Positions 1 through 33,900 of a stretch of DNA of 64,000 nucleotides are shown here, one piece after another (position 1 is the first letter of the stretch; every line of letters starts with the position of its first letter). Source of the stretch: Artemia franciscana (lineage: Eukaryota; Arthropoda; Branchiopoda; Anostraca; Artemiidae). The translations under genes were made by a program, and so were the position numbers. The DNA is taken from assembly GCF_032884065.1 (NCBI RefSeq), contig NC_088872.1, forward strand, positions 37,803,132-37,867,131, read 5' to 3'. A model generated the notes under the pieces. That model saw nothing but the letters and a program-made list of their open reading frames with translations, searched no databases and was not told where the DNA came from.

Positions 1-1469
1 TAGGATCTAAGCCAATAGTAGTAGTGGATTTCTAAAAGTCCATGAACCGAACCCATACCAGAAGGGGTAATAGGATCTCCACCAACCTTGGCGAAAATTT
101 TAAGTAATGCTCTCCAATTTTGTCACAATGAATATCTACTAGGACCAATTACTAGATATAAATCACATTGGTTGCAAGTTAAAGTATCATGCCGTAATTA
201 CGCTTTGTCATGGTTCTTAATCGATTTTACTTCTGAGCGGAATTCGAAATATAAATAAGTAAATTTTTGCTACACTCCTCTCGGTTTTTCAAATAGAAAA
301 GCCTACTGACGGTAAAGTAAAGAACCTCAAAAAAGATTAAACAATACAAAAAGTGTATCTTTTCCACCCTTTTTATTTTGTTAAAGATCCACTATTATGC
401 CTGTCAAGCTTGGGGCTCTAGTCAAGACTGCAAACGGAAGACTATTGTGTGATTCTTTCACTGGGAGATGTGTTGAAATCACAATTGTGAATTTAAATGC
501 AAACTTCTCGTGGTTTATTGAGGAGGACTCTCTGGACAAACCTTGGGTGCTAATTTTTTAATAAATCTTTCATACCCCCTCCCCTCCCACAACTGTTTTC
601 AGATATATTTATTTGTATTTTGAGGATCTCATTATGAGCGGAATATTTTGGTATGAACGTTACAATTTACCCTGGGCCAACAAAAAAAAACTACGTAAAA
701 TAATTAATTCCAGGTCGAAAGTACTTCAAGGAACCTAAGAGTTTTTAGTTCCTCAAATGCATCGTAAGCCACTACAAAAAACAATTTATTGGCCACGGCA
801 CCCTTTCATATAGAAAGGCCAATAAGCAGAGACGCCAGAATTTTTTGGGGGTGGGGCAGGGACCCTTAAAACCTGCAAAAGGAGGAAAATTATATAAATG
901 AGCTGGAAAATAGGAGGGATCTAAAAATTTCTGCATTTCATAAGAAAGAGAGTAGGCTAAAATGGAACTTCCACCCCTTCCCAGTGGACCTTCTTTGGGA
1001 CAATAGCTAAAAGTTCTCCTCGGAAGCGGGGGAATCGCAAAGACAGCATGTTCTTAAATTCTTTCTATTTTTGGTACTTAGGTTTACATATTCTATTGTC
1101 CAGAGACTTATTCAATTAAATTCACAACTATTATTTCTTAGCTCTAAAATAGAAAGGAATGTTTGGCTGTAAAATCGAAAGAATGCTTACAACATGGTCT
1201 AATAAGAAGACTTTAAAGCATTCCTTTAAAAAAATCGCATAAATTAATGTTGGTTTTGTATAACTAAAATTGACGAGGAGACGTTAGTCAAGAAAAGCTG
1301 GAAAACTTCTGCTTTGTAGATTTTGTAAAAAGTACGAATGCCTAAGGCCTGTACAACACAGAAATTAGTTTATAAAAATTATAGATGGTATTATATGCTA
1401 TTTATCGTCAATTGCTGTCTTTTTCGAGCTGTTAGTCCTCGCAAATATACTACCTGTACTTATATGGTA
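1..1469. other. Upstream intron sequence, no gene recognised
   Basis: Probably part of a WDFY3 intron, since the gene must continue to the left. A 54-codon open frame at 397-561 (+) starts MPVKLGALVKTANGRLLCDS and its stop overlaps an AATAAA. I could not identify it and it may be chance or a scrap of an element. GC-poor sequence otherwise, with no repeat family that I recognise. Confidence 0.5.
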
Positions 1470-1861
1470 AAAACAAAAAAAAAAACAAGAAAACAAATAA
1501 ACACGCATCCGTGATCTGTCTTCTGGCAAAAAATGCGAAATTCAACATTTTTGTAGATAGGAGCTTGAAACTTCTACAATAAGGTTCTCTGATACGCTGA
1601 ATCTGATAGTTTTCGTTAAGATTGTATGACTTTTAGGGGGTGTTTCCCCCTATTTTCTAAAACGAGGCAAATTTCCTCAGGCTCGTAACTTTTGATGGGT
1701 AGAAATGATGTTGATGAAATTATATACTTAAAATCAGCATAAAAATGCGATTCTTTTGTTGTAACTATTGGTATCAAAATTCCATTTTTTAGAGTTTCGG
1801 TTACTATTGAGCCGGGTCGCTCCTTACTAGAGTTCGTTACCACGAACTGTTTGACTATCAA
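1470..1861 (-). repeat. Family A repeat, truncated copy (head part)
   Basis: On the - strand this starts at the hairpin CAGTTCGTGGTAACGAACTG (near 1850), continues through GTAAGGAGCGACCCGGCTC, and ends in the CACGGATGCGTGTTT segment. It matches the heads of the copies at 44.7, 53.2 and 59.9 kb. It contains the longest version of the short frame found in this family (81 codons including QFVVTNSSKERPGSIV). Confidence 0.85.
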
Positions 1862-24444
<22,583 letters not shown>

Positions 24445-24835
24445 AGAGTATCTAGTTCTAATCGAAAGTAGTTTGTCTCTATTCAAATTTTAAATGTTGA
24501 TATTTATATTGTATAACTGTTTTTGTTTTGATTTCTTACATTCCGTGTTCACCTAATTAATTTTTTCCTGTTGAGTTTGGCTTATTTATGTAGATTTTTG
24601 CCACTTTTAGTTTTTGCGTTGAATTTTTATAAATGTGCCATATTTATTTCTTTAAAATATAAATTAGAACTGCTAAAATGTTCCCAAGGATTTTTGTTTT
24701 ATCCAATATAAGCGTTGTATGCAGGGGCGATGGTAGATATACCTGGTATGTAACCGCCCCGTAGGCCACTACAGCATGTTGGCAAAACACAGGGCCTCCC
24801 GTCTAAATTATAAATAAAGAACGCGTTAATAAACT
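24445..24835 (+). other. WDFY3: Probable WDFY3 3' UTR
   Basis: This AT-rich segment follows the stop codon and contains a canonical AATAAA at 24813-24818, about 370 bases downstream. No better signal was seen nearer. A long (TA)n tract begins just beyond. The exact cleavage site cannot be placed. Confidence 0.6.
24813..24818 (+). promoter_or_regulatory. Candidate poly(A) signal for WDFY3
   Basis: AATAAA, the only canonical hexamer seen between the stop codon and the TA tract on the + strand. Confidence 0.55.
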
Positions 24836-24861
24836 GCTGCAATATACTTTTTTATTCCCAA

Positions 24862-25000
<139 letters not shown>

Positions 25001-25999
25001 TTTAAGAATGCAGATAGATTTTTCGATTATAACCATCATAGATCTCAGCTTTGCCACGTTAAAAGGAGAAGGTGTACAATCTATATCATTTTAAAAATCA
25101 GCCGACTGCTGCAATTAATAAACTGAAACCAATGCAATTAGATTCTCGGTAACCGTCAATTTATGGCTATAATTACAACTGTGTTAATACTCAACTGTGG
25201 ATAGCCATGTTGTTTTTTTATGGGCATTTTTTTGTGCTTAGAAGGAGGCTTAAAGGTTACGATTGCTGCAAGTTTCTGGTGCCATGTAGTATTTTTCTGC
25301 CGACATGCAGTTATCAGGTTTCAACGAAAGAAACAATGATATCACTTGAAAGCTACGCTAAGTAAAAGTTTCAGTTTTATCCACCTACCAAATAACAATT
25401 TTGAAATTTGCGTTAGTTTTTTTTTTGTATTGAAAAATATATCGAAAAGCCTTGTCAGAAATGTGTCATTTCATTATTTTTTTTTCTTAGGACGCCCTTG
25501 GCCCAGGAGCTTGTGGATAAAGGTTTCAAACCAATCAGAAATGACAAGTTCTCGACCTATTTTCTACCCCCTAAAGTTTTTCTCCTTCCTGCAAAGAAAT
25601 GAGTTCTTCTTGGCCCTGGGAACGATCCCTGACAGTTTCGAGTCAATAAGACGAAAAAAATTTTTTTTTGTACTTTGGCGGCAAATTCCTGCTACTTCAC
25701 CATTGATGTATTTATTATTCCCATAGGGGTTTCTTGAAAAATTTCAACAGGTCGGACACAATTTTTCTATCCCCCAAATCTGGTCGCTCCCTCCCCTTCT
25801 CCTGCCATTCAGAACTATTGAAAAGCTATTAATATAGCCCCTTCGCTTCCGCGATCATAATTTTGCATAGTGAAGCACTTGTCCCTAAAGATGTATGCAG
25901 TCCGTACAAAATAAGCGGTTAGTTTGGACAATTACTGTTATAACTCATTTCACTGAGTCGATTCATTTGAGAAAAGGCCGTATCCAGGAGAGGGGTTGT

Positions 26000-26228
26000 G
26001 TAGGGGTTCCTCCGCTCCCCCCCCCAAAAAAAAAGTTTATCAGAATGTTAAGAACATAACAAAAATGAATATAAACAAATCTTTTGTGCGTTTTGAGGGT
26101 TTTATGTGCCCCCGCCGAAGAAAATCTTTGTGTAAAACAACCCCCGAAAAAAAAACCTTGCGTAAAACACCCCGAAAAAAGAATCCCGGATACGGCCCTG
26201 GTTTGAGGTTTCATTTATTTCCGGATTA
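26000..26228. repeat. Family D repeat
   Basis: The segment CCCGGATACGGCCCTGGTTT through TTTATTTCCGGATT recurs at 30369-30417. The upstream part, with ATGAATATAAACAAATCTTTTG and CCCCGAAAAAA motifs, resembles the inside of the tandem repeat at 47.1-48.0 kb. Confidence 0.6.
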
Positions 26229-27404
26229 GGGCATAAAGTTGCGCTTGATCTGGTAGGGTCGAGGTTCTAGGGATCTTAGTGCCGGTGGAAAAGAAGAATT
26301 TCGTACGCAGAGAGAGAGAGGGGTTTACCGCCCTAAACTAAATTGTTCAGCAAGCTTTCCTTGAAAAATTCGAAAATGATGCTACAATGTGTAAGGACCT
26401 AACCCACTTGTAGATTTCAAATGCCTGTTACTTTATATTAGAGTTTTTTTTTAAATACATAAATATACTTGTCTTGCAGGTATCCCCTAAATTACTCATA
26501 CTTACATGTGTCCTCTAGATGTATGGCGCTGTCCACACTTGTTACGGATTGTTTTTGTTTTTTTTAAGCTTGTTGATACCAATAAACGTACGATTAAGCT
26601 TTCCCCCAACTTTAATGGACATCTACAAAAAAAAAGATCCCGTATGCAACACTTGTTTTTTTTGTTTTTTTTTAATGTTTAGTATCATCAAGACAAATAA
26701 GACACCTATTTTGGTTCAATTCCATTGAATCCAGGTTTGTTAATGCAATTATAATAGCAAAATCAGGCATTTCAATGTAACCCAAATTTTATCCACTACC
26801 CCTTTTACTTATGCTTCTTTAAATGTTGATGGTTCACAATGAAAAATTATCCTACAGCAGTATTCTTGCCTTACGCAGTTTTTTTTTGTATCACCTATAA
26901 TTTATTGTCTTCTTTCAGTGGCACAACCACGTGTTATACCAAAAACCAAAAACACAGACCAGAGCTACATGCAAGTATTAAGGGGGAGGAATGCATTTAA
27001 AACAAGAGTGACTCTTAAAATCCAACTGATAGAAAATGTCTTGAATGTAATAAAAAAAATATAGCAATAAACTTTTTAGTTCAGTAAATGCTATGGCTAA
27101 AACAGTCACCTTAAGGTGAAACCTGCTTAGGCTTGCCAAGGAAATGAAAACAAATAACTGCCTCCAACTGAGTTCAGTTCTTAACATCATTGTCTTCTCT
27201 TTTGCTGTGGATTCATGACAGTTGATTATAAGTCTGCTGTTATCTGATAACATCAGGTGAAATCAGGTCATAATAAAGCTGAACACAACACTTTCTAAAT
27301 ACATTAATTGTTTCATTTGTGAATTCCATTGAGAGGGGTTTGAGTAATGCCAAATGGAGGGGACAGTAGGGGGTCATTTGTCATTTCATGTTGTATTTTT
27401 TACT

Positions 27405-27450
27405 ATACTGCTACTACTACAAACAATACCTCAGCACCAAGCTAACTGAG
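27405..27450 (-). mobile_element. 3' tip of a LINE with triplet tail
   Basis: On the - strand, CTCAGTTAGCTTGGTGCTGA is followed by GTATTGTTTG and TAGTAGTAGCAG, the same 3' end as at 22.8 and 55.9 kb. Confidence 0.55.
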
Positions 27451-27880
27451 GCCAACAGAGTGGCTTCTTTCAGTGGCACAGCCTCTTCTACCCAACCCTG
27501 CGGTATTTTATGTCGGAAGATGAAGGTATTTCCTTTATTTATCAGGTTACATTTCAAGATATTGCCTCCTGTGAAGACTCCGGAACCACTTTCGCGTAAT
27601 GCATCTGAAGACCAGTTACTAGTTATACAATATAACCAGTATATGTACCAGTTACTGGTTATACAATTACTATCCGAATTTAAAACCATTTTAATACAGT
27701 AGCATTACTAAATGAATAAACAAAAAAACACGACAATTTATTTTGTAACACTGATTTATCGCTTTTGCCGCGTACAGGAAAGTCAAACTTTTTGCTCTTC
27801 AAAACAATGCAATGAACGGACAACCCATCATATAAATAAAGAAATATTCATAATAGTTAAACAGGCAGTTGTATACAATT

Positions 27881-27886
27881 TTTATT
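27881..27886 (-). promoter_or_regulatory. Candidate poly(A) signal for LSM5
   Basis: AATAAA on the - strand, 45 bases after the LSM5 stop codon. Confidence 0.6.
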
Positions 27887-27930
27887 TTTAAAAGTTTTAT
27901 CAAATATAAACACAAAAATTTATGATATCT

Positions 27931-27960
27931 TCATTCTGGCATATCACCACCAGGAACCAA
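27931..27960 (-). CDS. LSM5: LSM5 exon 3: last nine codons and stop
   Basis: After the acceptor CTCTTACAG the sequence reads LVPGGDMPE and TGA. Too short to find by ORF length, but it continues the Sm2 motif exactly as in LSM5 (LVPGG...) and in the required phase 0. Confidence 0.9.
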   Translation of the reverse strand: MVPGGDMPE

Positions 27961-30900
27961 CTGTAAGAGAAATTGCATACATTACACACGTTACCAAAAA
28001 TTATATACATTTGATACCTTTCTTATTAGAATAATATACATATACGTATACATATTGGTAATAAGGATAACAGATTATATTTACCTATCAATTTTACTTG
28101 CAAGCAGATTGAAGATATTAATTTACCGGAAATTTTAAATCAGCGGGATGTGAATCAGGCCCTTCCTAGTAATTTGAATTATAATGATAGTCCAGTTTTA
28201 ACTTATAAATTTTCAAAAACTATTGGGCAAATTATTTTTAATTATAATTTAATACTTAAAAGATTAGATAGTGATATAAATTGGAAACCGGTTTGTAACT
28301 GTAAGCAACTTGGCCCATCTGTAAATCCCACTTACAAACATGTTATAACAGGGGACTTGTCAATAATAAAGCATGATGATCCTCAAATTATAATGAATAA
28401 AGGGGCTAATTTCCGTCTTTCTCATCATCTGAAACCATCGAGTGTTCTTGATGGCTTGGAAAATGATTTTGATTTATTTATTGATAAGTGGTGTAAGAAA
28501 GAGAATAAAAATAAAGAGAGCTTTCAAAGTTGGAAGAATTTAATTATTAGTAGAATACGAAATAAAATATATTCTAACTTAAAAAATAGTAACACTAAAT
28601 CATTATTTTATAATGCTAAGATTAAACAAGCAATTGCTAATCTACAGAATGAATTTGTAATTGTGTCAGTGGATAAAGCTAATAATAATTTTGCCATAAT
28701 TTGTCAGAAGCTGTATTGTGATATATTAAAAAGGGAGTTATGCACAACTAATGTTTACGAAAAGGTAAATTTAGAGAATGAGAATTTAATTGAAAAGACT
28801 GAAGAAATACTTTTTAAAAATTTTAAAATTAAATTAAATGATAATGATAAAAAGTTCCCTTTCCTATACTGGACTGTAAAATTTCATAAAAATCCCCCTA
28901 AACCACGGTTTATTGCTGGAGCAGCTAAATGTCCAACCCGCATTGCTGCTACTGACCTCTCTTTAATTTTAAAGGAAATTATAAATAAACTTAAAACCTA
29001 TTGTTCTGGTATTAAAAAATTTTCGAATTCTAATCCATATTGGAGTGTTAATAATTCACTGCAAGTGATAGATTCTTTAACAATGGTTTCAGCTAAAAGA
29101 ATTGAGTCTTTCGATTTTGCGACAATGTATACTAATTTATCACTTAATGAAGTGTTAGATAATTTAAAAACTGTTATCAAGAAATCTTTCCTCTTATCTA
29201 GTAAAAGGTTCTTAAAAATAGACACTTACAATAAAAAAGCTATATGGACAAATTGCTTTAAGACTGCAGTTAACTTGAGATGTTACAGCTTGGATATGAT
29301 TTTTGAGTTATTAGAATTTGTTTTATACAATACTTGTATAAGATTTGGTGGTGATTTGTACAAGCAAATCGTGGGAATTCCCATGGGGGGGGGGGGGGAA
29401 TGCCAGTCCATTTATAGCTGACTTGTTTTTAAGTCAACTAGAATATAAATATATGATGGATAAGAATAATCCAAATAATTTAAGACATGTTTTGTCAAAC
29501 AATAAAAGATATTTGGATGATATTTTGGTCTTAAATTGTAAGGATTTCATTGATATTTCTAAAAATATATATACATCAGAGCTTACTCTTGAACCTAGTC
29601 ATGGCGCTGGTCATGAAGATCATTTCTTAGATTTAAATATTAATATTTCTGATAATAATAAATTAAGTTTTAAAATGTATAATAAAACGGATGATTTTGA
29701 TTTTGAAGTGATTAGTTTCCCATTCCCTGAAAGTAATATACACTCAAATATCACATATTCGGCGTTTTTCTCACAGTTACTTCGTTATGCAAGGATTTGT
29801 AGTAATTATATTGATTTTAAAAATAGATGTAAAATCTTAAGCCAAAAATTGATATTAAGAGGTTTTTCTACAAATAAATTAACTTGGCAATTTAAAAAAT
29901 TTAGTTTTCATTATAATGAACTTTTAAATAAATACCAAAAGAATTATCTGGAAATACTTAAGGAAATTTTCGGCTAATTTCGGAGGTTCACGAAAAGATG
30001 ATGCAGCGCCATTTATTTGAATTGTGTTTCTAATAGAGCGGATTTTTTTTTAAATAGCCTCATGGTAAAGATGAATTCTAAAATTGTTTAGTTCATTCAG
30101 GTTTTTTGCAAAGTGTTATTATCTGTGATTTGGTAAAATTTATCACATTTAGTTTACCTATTGTTGCTAAAAAGAGGAATATATTAACAGGATAAGTTTG
30201 TTTTGGTGTTACTTGGTTGTTCTACATTTGCTGGGGTTTTTTTTTCATAGGCATCTATTTTAGGGGTGATACCTGACACGGGGATGCCATGGATATTCTG
30301 TGGTAGACACAACACTTGACTGGGTAGAGAATTTAAAGTGCCGAAATCCTATAGGCAAGTGTGTTAAAAAATCCTGGATACGGCCCTGGTTTGAAGTTCC
30401 ATTTATTTCCGGATTGGGCTAGAAAATACATTGAGCTAAGAACAATATTACCGAAAAGGAGTACATTTATGCTTAGGATTATCAATTTATTTTTCATTTA
30501 GAGAGTAATTATGATATCAACCATTATACAATTTAGAGAGTCTTCTATGTCCAATTTAATGTTTAGTACAAAATACTATCACAGGCAACGCAATAGCGCT
30601 GCTTAAGTAACTATGTATGACTAAGTAACTTGGCTACCTAAATAACTAAGTGTACTTCGTATGGAAGGAATTGTTGTAGAAACTTTGGAAGGGCTCATTC
30701 GATTGAAGATTAAAGTTCTAGTACCTTTTTTTTAAATTCAAAAGCAACTGAAGGGCAAGCAGCCTTCACCCCTTATTCCCCCAAAGACATCCGATAAATA
30801 TTTTGAGACAACTAAGCCATTTTGCTCAGCATAGTTGAAAGTTCCAATAACAATTCATCTGGGGATGTATTAAGGTGACACTTCCAGAGAATGTTTAGGG

Positions 30901-33900
30901 AGATGTTGAACCAAATCAAAACACACTATGAGCATATAGGTTGTTAAGAGGGTTTATCAGAAATATCCTAGGACCAGCTTAGGGTAATAAGTTGAAACTT
31001 TTAGAGCATATTAAGTGGGTTGTTGAACAAATCAAAAGGGACATTATGCGTATTCCTTCTACTACTACAACTGCTACAACTACTGCTACTGAAGCTATAG
31101 GTATTCTAACCTAAAGCCACAATTATTCTGGTGAAAGCACTGCCTGTGTAGTCACCGAGTGCCACCTTGGTATGTGGAACTATTCTGCCCCCAATATTTG
31201 TAAATATAATGGGCTGCCAGGGTCAGTCTTATAGCCACTAATGTAATTCCACTATCACTACGGTGCCACAACCAATTCTAACGCGCCACAGATTCTACGT
31301 GTCCTGTCTACGTGTCCTGTCCTTGCTGATTTCCAATAACCAGTAGGGATACGACAAGTGTGCTTTCCGTCGTCTGTATATGTGCCATCAACTCTAACGC
31401 GCCACGGATTCTACGTGTTCTGTCCTTGTCAATTTCAAATAATAAGTTCCAATAACTAGACACAACAAGTGCAATTTCTGTGGTACGTATAGGCCACATT
31501 AATTGGCCCAAGGCGCCACTGTAAGGGCCACAGTCATCAAGCTCAGAAAGAGCCTGAAAAAACACGGGATAACCGTGTGAAGAACGTCGATGTTAAATGA
31601 AGATGAAAATTGGATATATGTCTGAGGGAATAAGGATTGGAAGAGCGAATGGGGCTACTGATTAAAAGTCTAGAAGGGGTAAGTAGCGACTGGTGCTGGA
31701 AGAGATTACCTCCATGAGACTTAAGATTGGAAAGGCAAGACCTTGGTAAAGAGATCACAACTAGCCCACTAGTTGTGTGTTGAGGGAACCGGCTATCATT
31801 CATGGCTCCCCGAAGGGGTTCCTCCTCCTCAAAGATACCAAATACAATAGAGCTGATAGGACCAATCTCAAATTCCTTCCCAAGTCCTTCTAATACAACC
31901 TGAAACTCAATACCTCCCAACTCTCCCAAAACCCGTTGTAATCCATTCAATTTTACCCTTTGATAGTCTCTGGTTGCCCCCAATGGGTTCAAAAGCTTCT
32001 CCCTCCTCAGCTCTTTCGTCTCACCAAAATTTTGTAATTTTCCCACAATACTACTCTCCATTATTGCAGACTGAATACGCATATCATTTTCTTTTTTGAA
32101 CTCTGTCTCTCTTTTACTTTTGTTCAATTTCTTTGTTGCGCAAAATAAATCATCTTCAATTTCTGATAAGATAAGAGATAAGATAAGATTGGACCCTAGC
32201 GTCCATTTTCTTAGAGTGCATTTTTTTTGTTATAATTTCGTTTTATATTTCTTTTCTCTCTCTTAGGTTTCTTTATTTTTACGGCAGAAATGAATAATTT
32301 CTCATAAAATTGGAATTGAATCTTTTCATATTGGACTATAATGTCCCAGACTATACGAGGAAAAGCGTGTACGACAAATTTGCTTTCATTCTTCTCTGGC
32401 CCATTGAGTGCCTAATCTTGGTGCCTCATTTTCAGTATAAGTTCTGAAGTTTGCCATTTTCTTAAATATTTCCCGAAAAATCAAGTTTAGGCGTCTCATT
32501 GATAAATTGGCCTAACCGCTTCCTAGTCTCCGACTCTCTATCGAAATGATAACTTGTTTCCCTTTGTTATAGAAGTCATCTGCGTGTTATCCCTTAGACG
32601 GGTTGGCCTCGCCGTTTCCCGTTTCATCGACTCTGCCACGGAATGGCAAGCCCTCCCTTGCCGTTATAGAAGTGGTTTTTAGGGATAATAGATAATCTGT
32701 GTGTCTGAAGCCCTCTCCTACTACAATGTATACTGCTAGAGAAGGAACTAGGCCTGCTTTTACTATTTTTCTTATGATAATTCCACCATTCAATGCAATT
32801 TCTATTCTAACCAAAGCCGAAGGGCAGGGATGGTTTATCTTCATAATAACTTACTGTTGGAACCCTAACAATATGTTTATCTGTGTTGTATTGATTAGGT
32901 CAATTTGCACAAAAGTTTGTTTGCTATCTCAGCCAATTACCATTTTGACTAATTTTCCATTCAGTTTTCCCTGTATTTTGTATGATTTTGCAAACTCTTC
33001 AGTTTTTCCTTACCCGAGGCCTTTGTTCCAGCTATTGTTTTATGCATTTTTTTATCCTTTTTATTAGGACAATTTCAAGCAAAATAAACTATAGTACCAC
33101 AATTGTAACAATCCAACTCCCCTTCCCTGTGCTGAAATGCACATTTTATGGTCTGAATAATTGTGTATATTTCTATTATTCTCTCTATATCGAGATTTAT
33201 CTGTGTCTGCAACGCCGTTTCTTGTTTCAGCCCACCTATCCGCCGACTCTGCCGTTCTTCGTTTGTCTTTGTGTTCTTTTCTCTTAAATATATTTTCAAT
33301 TCTGTGTGGGTATTTTCTAAAAATTGTTCCTTCACTGTCTCGTCTGCTACCTCCTTAAGCTTTTCTTGTAATTTATCTGCATCGTTTATCATGGTATATT
33401 CTCCTAATTTTGGCCATTTTAGTTGTAAATCTGTCAATCTGTATTCGAATTCTTTCCAGGTTTCCGAATTTCTTTTTGTTTTAATTCTGATATTTTGGCG
33501 GGAGTATTCCAGGGATAACTTAAATCACCTATATATTTTAGAGACATACAAATATATGTCTTCGTTTACTCTTATCGGCTGGAGGTTTGTTGCACACTTT
33601 AGATCCAGTGTAGACCATTGTTGTACTGTTTGGGAATTTTTCCCTGCAATCATTTCCATTAATAATCTCTTGTCCACCTCTTCTTTTCATTTCCTGGCTT
33701 TTCTGTCCGTCTCCTCTTTCTTTTCCATCTCCCTCTTCTTTCTGGGCCCAGTAATTCCTCATTTGCGCAAAATCTATATGATTATTTTGTGTGAGCCCTT
33801 GCTCGATACCAAGATCATAGTATTCCTGCTATTTAGTCTACTTTGATTTCTTCTTTCATTAATCTCTCTTATTTCATTCTCTGATTCCGTTCGTTCCCTA

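Larger units (their letters stand above)
25001..27880. other. Intergenic stretch between convergent WDFY3 and LSM5
   Basis: No gene seen. It includes a C-run/A-run block at 26018-26035, a GA-rich microsatellite at 26309-26320, a family D repeat at 26000-26228, and a LINE 3' tip on the - strand near 27405-27450. Confidence 0.5.

Noticed and set aside
1850-1861. Helitron 3' end (hairpin plus CTRR) at the family A head
   Set aside because: The hairpin is there, but no constant CTRR follows it in the copies and no 5' TC end could be fixed; left open in the findings.
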